A DNA stretch of 32,405 bases from Firmicutes bacterium UBA2116 (GCA_002331025.1 DCYG01000034.1:1-32405); one strand, 5' to 3'; positions 7,085-16,166 are shown, counted from the first letter of the stretch. The notes: generated from the letters alone by a model not told the origin. Program-made: numbers and translations.

Positions 7085-7366
7085 ATGGGTAGATCATTAA
7101 AAAAAGGGCCTTATTGCGAACCAAGTCTTATGAAAAAGATTGTGGAAATGAATGAAGCCAACAATAAAAAAGTATTAAAAACTTGGTCAAGAAGATCAAC
7201 AATATTCCCCGAAATGGTAGGCCATACATTAGCTATACATGATGGCAGAAAGCACGTTCCTGTATATATAACTGAAGATATGGTTGGACACAAACTCGGT
7301 GAATTTGCTCCAACAAGAACTTATAGAGGACATGATAAGAACGATAAATCTTCAAAAGTTAAATAA
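7085..7366 (+). CDS. rpsS: 30S ribosomal protein S19
   Basis: A 93-residue S19 (MGRSLKKGPYCEPSLMKK) with the family signature KTWSRRSTIFPEMVGHT and GEFAPTRTYRGH near the C terminus. It pairs with S13 in the head of the 30S subunit near the A site. AAAGGAGG precedes the start by about 8 bp. Confidence 0.98.
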   Translation: MGRSLKKGPYCEPSLMKKIVEMNEANNKKVLKTWSRRSTIFPEMVGHTLAIHDGRKHVPVYITEDMVGHKLGEFAPTRTYRGHDKNDKSSKVK

Positions 7367-7383
7367 GAAGGGAGGCAGCCTAA

Positions 7384-7719
7384 ATGGAAGCAAGAGCAGT
7401 TGCTAAATATATAAGAATATCACCAAGAAAAATGAAGTTCGTATGTGATATGGTAAGAGGTAAAAATGTTGATGAAGCTTTAGCAATTTTGAAATTTTAC
7501 CCAAGCAAGGGAGCTAAAATTTTAGAAAAGGTAGTTCAATCAGCTACAGCTAATGCTGAAAACAACTTTGATTTGGATAGAGATAAATTATATGTTTCTG
7601 AAGTTTATGCAAATCAGGGACCAACTCTTAAGAGATGGAGACCGAGAGCAAAAGGAAGCGCATATAAGATACTAAAAAGAAGCAGCCACGTAGGTGCTGT
7701 AGTAAAAGAAAGAGAATAA
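7384..7719 (+). CDS. rplV: 50S ribosomal protein L22
   Basis: A 111-residue L22 (MEARAVAKYIRISPRKMKFV). Its beta-hairpin, GPTLKRWRPRAKGSAYKILKR at about 80-100, lines the nascent-peptide tunnel; alterations here are known to cause macrolide resistance, but I see no obvious loop duplication or deletion. It starts 18 bp after the rpsS stop with GGGAGG. Confidence 0.98.
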   Translation: MEARAVAKYIRISPRKMKFVCDMVRGKNVDEALAILKFYPSKGAKILEKVVQSATANAENNFDLDRDKLYVSEVYANQGPTLKRWRPRAKGSAYKILKRSSHVGAVVKERE

Positions 7720-7740
7720 CAACTGTAAAGGAGGTAAAAA

Positions 7741-8481
7741 ATGGGTCAGAAGGTAAATCCTCATGGACTGAGAGTTGGTATAATCAATGATTGGGACTCA
7801 AAATGGTATGCTGACAAAAAGAATTTTGGTGAAAATTTAACCGAAGACTATAAGATTCGTGAATTTATAAAAGTAAACTTGAATCAAGCAGGTATTGCTA
7901 AAGTTGATATCGAAAGATTTGCCAGCAGAGTAAAGGTGAGTGTGTTCACAGCCAAACCGGGTATGATAATCGGAAAAGGCGGTACTGGTGTTGATATGTT
8001 AAAGAACAGCATTGAAAAAATCACCGGCAAAACTGTTATAATTAATGTAGAAGAAATAAAGGTTCCTGAGTTAAATGCACAATTAGTTGCTGAAAATATT
8101 GCCAGCCAGATTGAAAAGCGTATATCTTTCAGGAGAGCTATGAAGCAGGCAATGCAAAGAACAATGAAAATGGGTGCAAAGGGTATTAAAACAAGTGTAT
8201 CCGGAAGATTAAACGGTGCCGATATGGCAAGAACCGAAGGATATTCAGATGGTAAAATTCCTCTTCAGACTTTAAGAGCTGATATAAGCTACGGTTTTGC
8301 AGAAGCAAACACAACATTCGGAAAAATCGGTGTTAAGGTTTGGATATGCAGAGGTGAAGTTCTGAGAAAGAAAGGTTCTTTATTATCAGACAATCAAGAA
8401 CCGACAAAAGCACTTAATGACAACAGAGATAACAAGAAGAGAAGAAGACCAAACAATAATTTTAAAAGAGATAAAAAGTAA
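7741..8481 (+). CDS. rpsC: 30S ribosomal protein S3
   Basis: A 246-residue S3, with the KH RNA-binding domain motif GMIIGKGG at about 75-82 and the C-terminal domain block VSGRLNGADMARTE. It lines the mRNA entry channel and contributes to helicase activity. The C terminus carries an asparagine- and basic-rich tail of about 28 residues (DNKKRRRPNNNFKRDKK) beyond the usual end; such tails vary between species. AAAGGAGG precedes ATG 7741. Confidence 0.98.
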   Translation: MGQKVNPHGLRVGIINDWDSKWYADKKNFGENLTEDYKIREFIKVNLNQAGIAKVDIERFASRVKVSVFTAKPGMIIGKGGTGVDMLKNSIEKITGKTVIINVEEIKVPELNAQLVAENIASQIEKRISFRRAMKQAMQRTMKMGAKGIKTSVSGRLNGADMARTEGYSDGKIPLQTLRADISYGFAEANTTFGKIGVKVWICRGEVLRKKGSLLSDNQEPTKALNDNRDNKKRRRPNNNFKRDKK

Positions 8482-8508
8482 TAAGTCCTGAAGGAAGGAG
8501 GAACAATT

Positions 8509-8952
8509 ATGTTAATGCCTAAAAGAGTAAAACGCCGTAAACAACAAAGAGGAAGAATGACAGGTATTGCTACAAGAGGTAATACAATCACTTATGGCGA
8601 ATATGGGCTTCAAGCACTTGAACCAGCTTGGATAACATCTAACCAAATAGAAGCTGCCAGAAGAGCAATGACAAGATCTGTTAAGAGAGGCGGTCAAATT
8701 TGGATTAAAATATTCCCGGATAAACCTGTAACAAAGAAACCAGCCGAAACACGTATGGGTAAAGGAAAGGGCTCTCCTGAGTATTGGGTAGCTGTAGTTA
8801 AACCGGGCAGAGTAATGTTCGAAATGTCAGGGGTATCTGAAGAAGTAGCCAGAGAAGCAATGAGACTTGCCATGCATAAATTGCCTATCAAATGCAAATT
8901 TATCGTGAAGGATCAGGCATCAGAGAAGGATGGTGAAGCAAATGAAAGCTAA
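8509..8952 (+). CDS. rplP: 50S ribosomal protein L16
   Basis: A 147-residue L16 (MLMPKRVKRRKQQRGRM), which binds near the A-site tRNA elbow and is needed late in 50S assembly. The conserved RMGKGKGSPEYWVAVV block is present. Its last 11 bases overlap rpmC in another frame, implying translational coupling. Confidence 0.98.
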   Translation: MLMPKRVKRRKQQRGRMTGIATRGNTITYGEYGLQALEPAWITSNQIEAARRAMTRSVKRGGQIWIKIFPDKPVTKKPAETRMGKGKGSPEYWVAVVKPGRVMFEMSGVSEEVAREAMRLAMHKLPIKCKFIVKDQASEKDGEANES

Positions 8953-9145
8953 TGAACTAAGAAATAAATCAGTTGAAGAGTTAAATAAATCAGTTTCTGA
9001 TTTAAAAACAGAACTGTTCAATTTAAGATTTCAACTTGCAACCGGAGAACTTGACAATCCGATGAGAATAAAAAAAGTCAAGAAAGATATTGCACGTGTT
9101 AAAACAGTTCTCAGAGAACGTGAATTAAGCATTAATGCGCAGTAA
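8942..9145 (+). CDS. rpmC: 50S ribosomal protein L29
   Basis: A 67-residue L29 starting MKANELRNKSVEEL, with the family block ELFNLRFQLATGEL and RVKTVLRERE. It is a helical hairpin next to L23 at the tunnel exit. ATG 8942 gives the standard N terminus; an in-frame ATG at 8930 would add MVKQ and is less likely. The start lies inside the end of rplP. Confidence 0.96.
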   Translation: MKANELRNKSVEELNKSVSDLKTELFNLRFQLATGELDNPMRIKKVKKDIARVKTVLRERELSINAQ

Positions 9146-9166
9146 TAAGAAAGGAGGATCTTTACT

Positions 9167-9421
9167 TTGGAAAGAGGCAACAGAAAAGTAAGAATTGGAA
9201 AAGTAGTTAGTAATAAAATGGATAAGACAATAGTAGTTGCTACTGAAAAGCTTGTAGCACATCCTCTTTATAAGAAACAAATTAAAATGACAAAAAAATA
9301 CAAGGCACATGACGAAGAAAACAAGTGCAACATTGGAGATACAGTTAAAATAATGGAAACCAGACCATTATCAAAAGAAAAATGCTGGAGATTAGTTGAA
9401 ATATTAGAGGAAGCTAAATAG
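9167..9421 (+). CDS. rpsQ: 30S ribosomal protein S17
   Basis: An 84-residue S17 that uses a TTG start at 9167, supported by AAAGGAGG about 8-9 bp upstream and by the expected N terminus (MERGNRKVRIGKVVSNKMDKT). It is a primary 16S rRNA binder with an OB fold. The GDTVKIMETRPLSKEKCWR block is diagnostic. Confidence 0.97.
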   Translation: MERGNRKVRIGKVVSNKMDKTIVVATEKLVAHPLYKKQIKMTKKYKAHDEENKCNIGDTVKIMETRPLSKEKCWRLVEILEEAK

Positions 9422-9451
9422 ACCCCAAGACAATTGAAGGGAGGTTAAGTC

Positions 9452-9820
9452 ATGATACAAACTGAATCAAGATTAAGAGTCGCAGATAATTCAGGAGCTA
9501 AAGAAGTTCTTGTTATAAGAGTTATGGGCGGATCAGTCGTTAAATATGGAAGCGTTGGTGATATAGTAGTATGCGCAGTTAAATCTGCAACACCTGGTGG
9601 AGTTGTTAAGAAGGGTGATGTAGTTAAGGCAGTTATCGTCAGAACTAAAAAGGAAATAAGAAGAAAAGACGGAACATATATAAAATTTGACGATAATGCA
9701 GCTGTAATTATTAAAGAAGATAAAACACCGGTTGGTACTCGTATATTTGGACCTGTAACAAGAGAATTAAGAGATGGAAAGTTTATGAAAATAATCTCAT
9801 TAGCACCGGAAGTACTTTAA
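9452..9820 (+). CDS. rplN: 50S ribosomal protein L14
   Basis: A 122-residue L14 (MIQTESRLRVADNSGAKEV), exactly the usual bacterial length. It contacts 16S rRNA helix 14 in an intersubunit bridge. The GTRIFGPVTRELRDGKFMKI motif is intact. AGGGAGG precedes the start. Confidence 0.98.
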   Translation: MIQTESRLRVADNSGAKEVLVIRVMGGSVVKYGSVGDIVVCAVKSATPGGVVKKGDVVKAVIVRTKKEIRRKDGTYIKFDDNAAVIIKEDKTPVGTRIFGPVTRELRDGKFMKIISLAPEVL

Positions 9821-9836
9821 TAGGAGGTGTATAAAG

Positions 9837-10145
9837 ATGCACGTTAAAAAAGGCGATAAAGTTGTAGTTATAGCAGGCAGCGATAAAGGCAAAACAGGCA
9901 AAATTTTAACAAGTTTTCCTAAAGATAACAGAGTCATTGTTGAAAATGTAAATATGCTTACAAAACATCAAAAGCAGACAAATCAGATGCAACAAGCCGG
10001 TATAGTACACCGCGAAGGCCCTGTTAACATTTCAAATGTCATGCTATATTGCGAGAAATGCAAATCAGGTGTAAGAACCGAAAAGAAAATAGAAAATGGT
10101 AAAAAAGTAAGAGCATGTAAAAAGTGCGGTCATGTTTTTGAATAA
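9837..10145 (+). CDS. rplX: 50S ribosomal protein L24
   Basis: A 102-residue L24, an assembly initiator with an N-terminal KOW motif (VKKGDKVVVIAGSDKGKTGKI). The C terminus carries two CxxC pairs (Cys72/75 and Cys94/97), so this is the zinc-ribbon form. ATG 9838 or thereabouts follows GGAGGTG; only 16 bp separate it from rplN. Confidence 0.98.
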   Translation: MHVKKGDKVVVIAGSDKGKTGKILTSFPKDNRVIVENVNMLTKHQKQTNQMQQAGIVHREGPVNISNVMLYCEKCKSGVRTEKKIENGKKVRACKKCGHVFE

Positions 10146-10169
10146 TGCTCGAAGGGAGGTACGAACCAT

Positions 10170-10709
10170 ATGGCAAGATTAAAAGCCACATATAAGGAAC
10201 AAGTATTGCCTGCACTGATTGAAAAGTTTCAGTACAAAAGCGTTATGCAGGCACCTAAAATAGAGAAGATAATAATCAATATGGGCGTTGGCGAAGCTAA
10301 AGAAAATGCAAAGTTTTTAGAAAACGCAGTTGAAGAAATGTCTATAATTGCAGGTCAGAAGCCTGTAGTAACTAAAGCCAAAAAATCTATATCTAACTTT
10401 AAATTGAGAGAAGGAATGGCAGTAGGTTGCAAGGTTACATTAAGAGGAGATCACATGTATGAATTCTTCGATAAATTAGTAAACATTGCCTTACCGAGAG
10501 TTAGAGACTTCAGAGGTGTTTCAAAAACATCATTTGACGGCAGAGGAAATTACGCTTTAGGAATTAAAGAGCAATTGATATTTCCGGAAATAAATTATGA
10601 TAAAATCGATAAAATAAGAGGTATGGACATAATTATAACAACTACAGCAAACACTGACGAAGAAGCACGTGAGCTGTTGAGATTAATGGGTATGCCTTTT
10701 ACTAAGTAA
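10170..10709 (+). CDS. rplE: 50S ribosomal protein L5
   Basis: A 179-residue L5, which binds 5S rRNA and contacts P-site tRNA. Conserved segments include PKIEKIIINMGVGEAKENAK, GQKPVVTKAKKSISNFKLR and the GMDIIITTTANTDEEARELL ending. AAGGGAGGT precedes ATG 10170. Confidence 0.98.
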   Translation: MARLKATYKEQVLPALIEKFQYKSVMQAPKIEKIIINMGVGEAKENAKFLENAVEEMSIIAGQKPVVTKAKKSISNFKLREGMAVGCKVTLRGDHMYEFFDKLVNIALPRVRDFRGVSKTSFDGRGNYALGIKEQLIFPEINYDKIDKIRGMDIIITTTANTDEEARELLRLMGMPFTK

Positions 10710-10724
10710 GGGAGGGAAACGATA

Positions 10725-10910
10725 ATGGCAAAGACATCTCTAAAAGTTAAACAACAGAGAAAACAAAAATTCTCAACAAGAGAATATACAAGATGCAAAA
10801 TTTGTGGAAGACCTCATGCTTATTTAAGGAAATTCGGCATATGCCGTATATGCTTTAGAGAACTGGCTTATAAAGGTCAGATCCCAGGCGTTAAAAAAGC
10901 CAGCTGGTAA
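10725..10910 (+). CDS. rpsN: 30S ribosomal protein S14, zinc-binding type
   Basis: A 61-residue S14 of the short zinc-containing class: Cys24, Cys27, Cys40 and Cys43 form the CxxC-x12-CxxC ribbon (CKICGRP ... CRICF). Cells with this form often keep a zinc-free paralogue elsewhere for zinc starvation; none is in this window. AGGGAGG precedes the start. Confidence 0.98.
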   Translation: MAKTSLKVKQQRKQKFSTREYTRCKICGRPHAYLRKFGICRICFRELAYKGQIPGVKKASW

Positions 10911-10940
10911 AATTTTATAAAATGGAAGGAGGTTACTTAC

Positions 10941-11339
10941 ATGGTAATGACAGATCCTATCGCAGATATGTTAACGAGAATAAGAAATGCTAATCATTCA
11001 AAACATGAATTTGTTGATGTTCCGGCTTCTAAGATAAAAAGAGAAATAGCTAATATATTGCAGGAAGAAGGATACATTAAGGGCTTTGATGTTATAGATG
11101 ACGGTAAACAAGGTATTATAAGAGTTGAACTCAAATACCAACAAAATAAAGAGAGAGTTATAACTGGCATTAAGAGAATTTCTAAACCAGGTCTTAGAGT
11201 TTACGTAGGAAAAGAAGAAACTCCAAAGGTATTAGGCGGTTTAGGTATAGCTATACTTTCTACTTCTAAAGGAATAGTTACGGATAAAAAAGCAAGAACA
11301 CAGGGTGTTGGCGGAGAAGTAATCTGCTACGTATGGTAA
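10941..11339 (+). CDS. rpsH: 30S ribosomal protein S8
   Basis: A 132-residue S8 (MVMTDPIADMLTRIRNA). It binds the central domain of 16S rRNA and in enterobacteria represses the spc operon. The GLGIAILSTSKGIVTDKKAR block and the VGGEVICYVW ending are typical. ATG 10941 is 8 bp from AAGGAGG; the next ATG at 10947 is too far away. Confidence 0.98.
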   Translation: MVMTDPIADMLTRIRNANHSKHEFVDVPASKIKREIANILQEEGYIKGFDVIDDGKQGIIRVELKYQQNKERVITGIKRISKPGLRVYVGKEETPKVLGGLGIAILSTSKGIVTDKKARTQGVGGEVICYVW

Positions 11340-11362
11340 AATAACGAATAGGAGGTGCTAAG

Positions 11363-11902
11363 ATGTCAAGAATAGGCATTAAACCTGTAAATATACCTGC
11401 AAATGTTGAAGTGAAAATCGATGCTCACAATTATGCAGTTGTTAAAGGTCCAAAAGGACAGCTTGAACAGCAGTTGCCAAAGTCAATGAAAATTGAAATA
11501 GAAGGCACAGAAATCAATGTTTCAAGACCTGATGATCAAAAAGAACACAGATCACTTCATGGACTTACAAGAACTCTTGTTAACAATATGGTAGTTGGAG
11601 TTTCCGAAGGTTTTTCCAAGACACTTGAAATCGTAGGTGTTGGATATAGAGCACAAAAACAAGGAAATAAACTAGTATTAAACTTAGGTTTCTCTCATCC
11701 TGTTGAAATGGAAGATCCGAAAGGAATTGAAACAGCAGTTGAGGGCACAAATAAAATAATAGTTAAAGGTACAGACAAACAGCAAGTTGGAAACTATGCT
11801 GCTGTAATCAGAGACTGGAGAAGACCTGAACCATATAAGGGTAAAGGAATTAAATACTCTAATGAAGTTGTTAGACGTAAAGCTGGTAAGACCGGTAAAT
11901 AA
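11363..11902 (+). CDS. rplF: 50S ribosomal protein L6
   Basis: A 179-residue L6 (MSRIGIKPVNIPANVEVKID), with two repeated alpha/beta domains at the factor-binding site. The C-terminal RRPEPYKGKGIKYSNEVVRR motif is intact. AGGAGGTG precedes ATG 11363. Confidence 0.98.
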   Translation: MSRIGIKPVNIPANVEVKIDAHNYAVVKGPKGQLEQQLPKSMKIEIEGTEINVSRPDDQKEHRSLHGLTRTLVNNMVVGVSEGFSKTLEIVGVGYRAQKQGNKLVLNLGFSHPVEMEDPKGIETAVEGTNKIIVKGTDKQQVGNYAAVIRDWRRPEPYKGKGIKYSNEVVRRKAGKTGK

Positions 11903-11930
11903 AAGTAATATATGAAAGGAGTGAGTATTA

Positions 11931-12299
11931 GTGCTTAAAAAAATTGATAAAAATCAAAAAAGAAAAGAAAGACACTATAGTATAAGAAATAAAATCGTAG
12001 GAACTCCTGAGAGACCAAGATTGAATATTTTTAAAAGCTCTAAGCACATATACGCTCAAGTAATTGACGATGCTACAGGAACAACTCTTGCATCAGCTTC
12101 AACATTAGATAAAGAGTTAGTTGGCCAAGTAGCTGAACTTACTAAAACAGATGCAGCAAAATTAGTAGGTAAAACAGTAGGAGAAAGAGCGAAAAATAAA
12201 GGTATAAATGCGGTAGTTTTCGACAGAGGCGGATATTTATATCACGGTAGAGTAAAATTACTTGCAGATGGAGCAAGAGAAAGCGGACTTGAATTTTAA
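11931..12299 (+). CDS. rplR: 50S ribosomal protein L18
   Basis: A 122-residue L18 that binds 5S rRNA with L5. It uses a GTG start at 11931 after AAAGGAG. The family blocks RPRLNIFKSSKHIYAQVIDD and FDRGGYLYHGRVKLLADGAR are clear, and the N terminus is basic as expected. Confidence 0.97.
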   Translation: MLKKIDKNQKRKERHYSIRNKIVGTPERPRLNIFKSSKHIYAQVIDDATGTTLASASTLDKELVGQVAELTKTDAAKLVGKTVGERAKNKGINAVVFDRGGYLYHGRVKLLADGARESGLEF

Positions 12300-12313
12300 T
12301 AAGGAGGTTAGTC

Positions 12314-12823
12314 ATGGAACAACGTGGACGTATAGATGCAAGCCAACTGGATGTTAAAGAGAAAGTTATAAGCATCAACCGTGTTACTAAAGTTGTTAAA
12401 GGTGGTAGAAACTTTAGATTTAGTGTATTGGTTGTTGTTGGTGACGAAAATGGTCATGTTGGCATAGGAATGGCTAAAGCAATAGAAATTCCGGATGCCA
12501 TCAGAAAAGCAATCCAGGATGCTAAGAAAAATATGATTGAAGTGCCACTGATCAGTACAACAGTGCCACATGAAATAATAGGCAGATATGGCGCAGGCAG
12601 AGTTCTTATAAAACCTGCTAAAGAAGGTACAGGTATCATAGCAGGAGGCCCTGTTCGTGCAGTACTTGAATTAGCCGGAGTCAGAGATATAAGAACAAAA
12701 TCATTAGGATCAAACAATCCAAGAAATGTAGTTAACGCAACAATTGAAGCTTTAAAACTTCTTAAGAAGCCTGAAGATGTAGCAAGAATCAGGGGTAAAT
12801 CCGTAGAAGAAATTTATAGCTAA
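12314..12823 (+). CDS. rpsE: 30S ribosomal protein S5
   Basis: A 169-residue S5 with the dsRNA-binding N-terminal domain (KVISINRVTKVVKGGRNFRF) and the GSNNPRNVVNATIEAL block. It affects translational accuracy and, through the N-terminal loop, spectinomycin sensitivity. AAGGAGG precedes ATG 12314. Confidence 0.98.
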   Translation: MEQRGRIDASQLDVKEKVISINRVTKVVKGGRNFRFSVLVVVGDENGHVGIGMAKAIEIPDAIRKAIQDAKKNMIEVPLISTTVPHEIIGRYGAGRVLIKPAKEGTGIIAGGPVRAVLELAGVRDIRTKSLGSNNPRNVVNATIEALKLLKKPEDVARIRGKSVEEIYS

Positions 12824-12836
12824 GAGGTGAAAAAAT

Positions 12837-13013
12837 ATGGCAAAGATAAAAATTAAACAAACTAAAAGTATAATTGCTAAAACACCTAACCAGGTAAAAA
12901 ACATGAAAGCTTTAGGTTTGAAAAAAATTGGCCAGGTGATTGAAAAAGAAGACAGTCCTCATATAAGAGGAATGATCAGAAAAGTAGAACACATGGTAGA
13001 GGTTATAGAATAA
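12837..13013 (+). CDS. rpmD: 50S ribosomal protein L30
   Basis: A short gene encoding 58 residues, MAKIKIKQTKSIIAKTPNQV and onward, ending VEHMVEVIE. It matches bacterial L30: one ferredoxin-like fold with K-T-P/NQVKNMKALGLKKIGQ in the middle. It lies 13 bp after rpsE with GAGGTGA as ribosome-binding site, in the canonical spc order between rpsE and rplO. Confidence 0.97.
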   Translation: MAKIKIKQTKSIIAKTPNQVKNMKALGLKKIGQVIEKEDSPHIRGMIRKVEHMVEVIE

Positions 13014-13034
13014 TACTATAAGGAGGTGTTAATG

Positions 13035-13475
13035 ATGAAACTTCATGAATTAAAACCTAATCCTGGTAGTACAAAGAACAGAAAAAGGTTAGGTAGAGGT
13101 ACTGCAACAGGACAAGGAAAGACAGCCGGAAGAGGTATGAACGGACAAAAATCACGTTCCGGCGGTGGAGTTAGACCAGGATTCGAAGGAGGGCAGATGC
13201 CTCTTTACAGAAGATTACCAAAGAGAGGATTCACGAACATTTTTGGTACTCAATTTGCTGAAATAAATGTTGAAGTATTAAACAAATTCGAAGATGGAGC
13301 AGAGATTACTCCGGAACTTCTTAAATCAGAGGGTATATTAAAAAAACAACTTGATGGTGTTAAGATACTCGGAAACGGTGAACTTGCTAAGAAGCTTACA
13401 GTTAAAGCTCATAAATTCAGCAAATCAGCGGTAGAAAAAATCGAAGCTGCCGGCGGAAAAGCTGAGGTGATTTAA
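13035..13475 (+). CDS. rplO: 50S ribosomal protein L15
   Basis: A 146-residue L15 starting MKLHELKPNPGSTKNRKRLG, followed by the glycine- and arginine-rich extension (GRGTATGQGKTAGRGMNGQ) that threads into 23S rRNA. ATG 13035 is chosen because it gives the family N terminus and is 8 bp from AGGAGG; ATG 13032 and GTG 13026 in the same frame are less suitable. One base separates it from secY. Confidence 0.97.
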   Translation: MKLHELKPNPGSTKNRKRLGRGTATGQGKTAGRGMNGQKSRSGGGVRPGFEGGQMPLYRRLPKRGFTNIFGTQFAEINVEVLNKFEDGAEITPELLKSEGILKKQLDGVKILGNGELAKKLTVKAHKFSKSAVEKIEAAGGKAEVI

Positions 13476-13476
13476 G

Positions 13477-14745
13477 TTGTTTGAAACTTTGAGAAATGCA
13501 TGGAAAATACCTGATTTAAGAAAAAAAATGACATTTACCTTTTTAATGCTTGTAATATATCGACTCGGCGCTGTAATACCTGTTCCTGGTATAGACAGAG
13601 CGATTGTAGGTAACATGTTTGCAGGAACGGCAGGCGGCTTATTAGATTTCTTCGATATGATGTCCGGTGGTGCTTTTAAGGACTTTACGATATTTGCATT
13701 AAATATTTATCCATACATTACATCTTCAATTATTCTTCAGTTATTGGCAATAGCCATTCCAAAGCTTGAAGAAATATTTAAACGTGAAGACGGAAAGAAA
13801 AAAATGGCTCAATGGACCAGATACATTACTGTTGTACTTGCATTGATTCAAGCTACTGCATATGCTGTTGGATTTTTCAATTCAGCAATAATAGACCAAA
13901 GCTTTTTATCAATTCTGTCAGTAGTAATAGTATTGACAGCCGGTACAGCATTCCTGATGTGGCTGGGTGAGTTGATAACAGAAAAAGGTATAGGTAACGG
14001 TATATCATTAATAATCATGATAGGTATCATATCAAGATATCCAACCGATGTTGGAACAATGATATTCCAGATGCAAAACGGAGCAGTTAATATAATTGAA
14101 ATTATATTATTCCTGGTATTTGCATTAATAATAGTAGTTGGAGTTATAGCAATTCAACAAGGCGAAAGAAAAATTCCTGTTCAATATGCTAAAAGAGTAG
14201 TAGGAAGAAAAATGTACGGCGGACAAAGCACACATATTCCTATGAAAGTGTTAATGGCAGGAGTTATGCCGGTAATATTCGCTTCAACACTTTTAGCAAT
14301 ACCACAAACTTTAGGGTTTTTCTTCCCGAATATGTTAGACGGTGTACAAAAATATTTCTCAGTGGCTCAAAGCCCCGGAGTATATATCTATACAATATTA
14401 AATATAGTACTGATTATATTCTTCACATATTTCTATACAGCGGTACAATTCAATCCATTTGAATATTCAAACACACTGAAAGAAAATGGCGGCTTTATCC
14501 CGGGAATCAGACCGGGAAGACCAACTGCAGAATATTTAAATAAAGTGTTAAACAGAGTAACAATAGCAGGAGCTATTGCACTTGCAATAATTGCGACAAT
14601 ACCTACTTTAGTATTCTCGTTCACTAGTTTAAATATAAACTTTGGTGGAACATCACTGTTGATCGTAACAGGTGTTGCGCTTGAAACGATGAAGCAAATT
14701 GAAGCACAAATGCTGATGAGACACTACAAGGGATTTTTAAAATAA
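13477..14745 (+). CDS. secY: Protein translocase subunit SecY
   Basis: A 422-residue SecY, the pore of the Sec translocon, with ten hydrophobic segments. The plug and gate region follows the N terminus (RLGAVIPVPGIDRAIV), and the cytoplasmic loop near 230-250 has GERKIPVQYAKRVVGRKMYG; the NPFEYSNTLKENGGFIPGIRPG block is conserved. The start is TTG 13477, 7 bp after GAGGTG, one base after the rplO stop, so it is coupled to rplO. Confidence 0.98.
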   Translation: MFETLRNAWKIPDLRKKMTFTFLMLVIYRLGAVIPVPGIDRAIVGNMFAGTAGGLLDFFDMMSGGAFKDFTIFALNIYPYITSSIILQLLAIAIPKLEEIFKREDGKKKMAQWTRYITVVLALIQATAYAVGFFNSAIIDQSFLSILSVVIVLTAGTAFLMWLGELITEKGIGNGISLIIMIGIISRYPTDVGTMIFQMQNGAVNIIEIILFLVFALIIVVGVIAIQQGERKIPVQYAKRVVGRKMYGGQSTHIPMKVLMAGVMPVIFASTLLAIPQTLGFFFPNMLDGVQKYFSVAQSPGVYIYTILNIVLIIFFTYFYTAVQFNPFEYSNTLKENGGFIPGIRPGRPTAEYLNKVLNRVTIAGAIALAIIATIPTLVFSFTSLNINFGGTSLLIVTGVALETMKQIEAQMLMRHYKGFLK

Positions 14746-14760
14746 GGAGAGGTAAGGAAA

Positions 14761-15408
14761 ATGAGAGCAATTTTATTGGGACCTCCGGGAGCCGGAAAGG
14801 GAACTCAAGCAGAAACAATTGTAAAAGAATTTTCAATACCACATATTTCTACGGGAGATATATTCCGTCAGAATATTAAAGAAGGAACAGTTCTTGGGAA
14901 AAAAGCAAAAGAATATATGGATCAAGGCTTGCTTGTTCCCGATGAATTGACAGTTGAATTAGTAAAAGACAGATTGCTTAAGGATGATTGCAAAAATGGA
15001 TTTCTGCTAGATGGATTTCCAAGAACAATTTTTCAGGCGGATGCACTAGAAAATGCGTTAAACAGCATGAACCAAAAGCTTGATTATGTTATTAATATAA
15101 TAGTAAAAAAAGAACTTCTTGTTGAAAGAGCTGTTGGAAGAAGAATGTGTAAGGACTGCGGTCAGACATTTCACATATCATTCAATAAGCCTTCAAAAGA
15201 AGGAATATGCGACAATTGCGGCGGCGAGCTTCTTCAGAGAAAAGATGATGCTGAAGAAACAGTTACGAAAAGAATCAATGTTTACCAGGAGCAGACAGAA
15301 CCTCTTATTGATTATTACACAAAAAAAGGTATAATAGTTAACATAGACGGAGAAAAACCGATAGCTGAGGTTGGCAAAGAAATTGTTGCAAAAATGAGGA
15401 ATAAGTAA
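14761..15408 (+). CDS. adk: Adenylate kinase, zinc-binding LID
   Basis: A 215-residue adenylate kinase (ATP + AMP to 2 ADP). The P-loop is GPPGAGKGTQ (7-16), the AMP-binding DGFPRT is at 84-89, and the LID has four cysteines (130, 133, 150, 153) that bind structural zinc, as in many Gram-positives. The start ATG 14761 follows AAGGAGAGG. Its position between secY and map is standard for Firmicutes. Confidence 0.98.
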   Translation: MRAILLGPPGAGKGTQAETIVKEFSIPHISTGDIFRQNIKEGTVLGKKAKEYMDQGLLVPDELTVELVKDRLLKDDCKNGFLLDGFPRTIFQADALENALNSMNQKLDYVINIIVKKELLVERAVGRRMCKDCGQTFHISFNKPSKEGICDNCGGELLQRKDDAEETVTKRINVYQEQTEPLIDYYTKKGIIVNIDGEKPIAEVGKEIVAKMRNK

Positions 15409-15409
15409 T

Positions 15410-16156
15410 ATGATTATCCTCAAGACAAAAAGAGAAATAGAAATAATGAGAAAAGCCGGACGTTTGGTAGCCAAGGCTCACGAATTAGTGAGAAACAACA
15501 TCAAACCCGGTGTTACTACAAAAGAACTTGACCGATTAGTTGAAGAATTTTTAAAATCGCAAAATGCAATACCTACATTTAAAGGTTATAACGGATTTCC
15601 ATTTTCGATATGTGCTTCTGTAAATGAAGAGGTGGTGCACGGATTTCCAAGTGACAGAAAGCTTGTAGAAGGCGATATTGTCAGTGTGGATATCGGTGCA
15701 ACATTTGAGGGATATGTAGGAGACAGTGCAAAGACTTTTTCCGTAGGCGAAATAAACGACGAAAAAAGATGTTTAGTTGAAGCAACGAGACAAAGCTTCT
15801 ATGAAGGTATAAAGTTTGCTACAACAAATTACAGGTTATCAGACATTTCCCACGCAATACAAAGCTATGCCGAATCAAAGGGATTCTCTGTAGTAAGAGA
15901 TTTCGTAGGTCACGGAGTTGGTAAGAAGATGCATGAATCACCGCAAATACCTAACTTCGGAAGACCGGGTAAGGGACCGCGGCTGCAGGAAGGTATGGTC
16001 CTTGCTATAGAACCGATGATTAACGCAGGAGTATATAATGTGAAAATACTTGACAACGACTGGACAGTAGTGACTGTTGACGGCAAACCGTCGGCTCACT
16101 ATGAACACACGGTTGCAATTACTGATGGAGAACCGATGCTGTTAACCGTTTTATAG
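15410..16156 (+). CDS. map: Methionine aminopeptidase, type I
   Basis: A 248-residue type Ia methionine aminopeptidase that removes the initiator methionine. The pita-bread-fold metal ligands are all visible: Asp94, Asp105, His168, Glu201 and Glu232, with substrate-site His77 (VVHGFP). It starts one base after the adk stop (TAATATG), so it is probably translated by reinitiation. It lacks an N-terminal zinc-finger extension. Confidence 0.97.
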   Translation: MIILKTKREIEIMRKAGRLVAKAHELVRNNIKPGVTTKELDRLVEEFLKSQNAIPTFKGYNGFPFSICASVNEEVVHGFPSDRKLVEGDIVSVDIGATFEGYVGDSAKTFSVGEINDEKRCLVEATRQSFYEGIKFATTNYRLSDISHAIQSYAESKGFSVVRDFVGHGVGKKMHESPQIPNFGRPGKGPRLQEGMVLAIEPMINAGVYNVKILDNDWTVVTVDGKPSAHYEHTVAITDGEPMLLTVL

Positions 16157-16166
16157 GGGTGATATT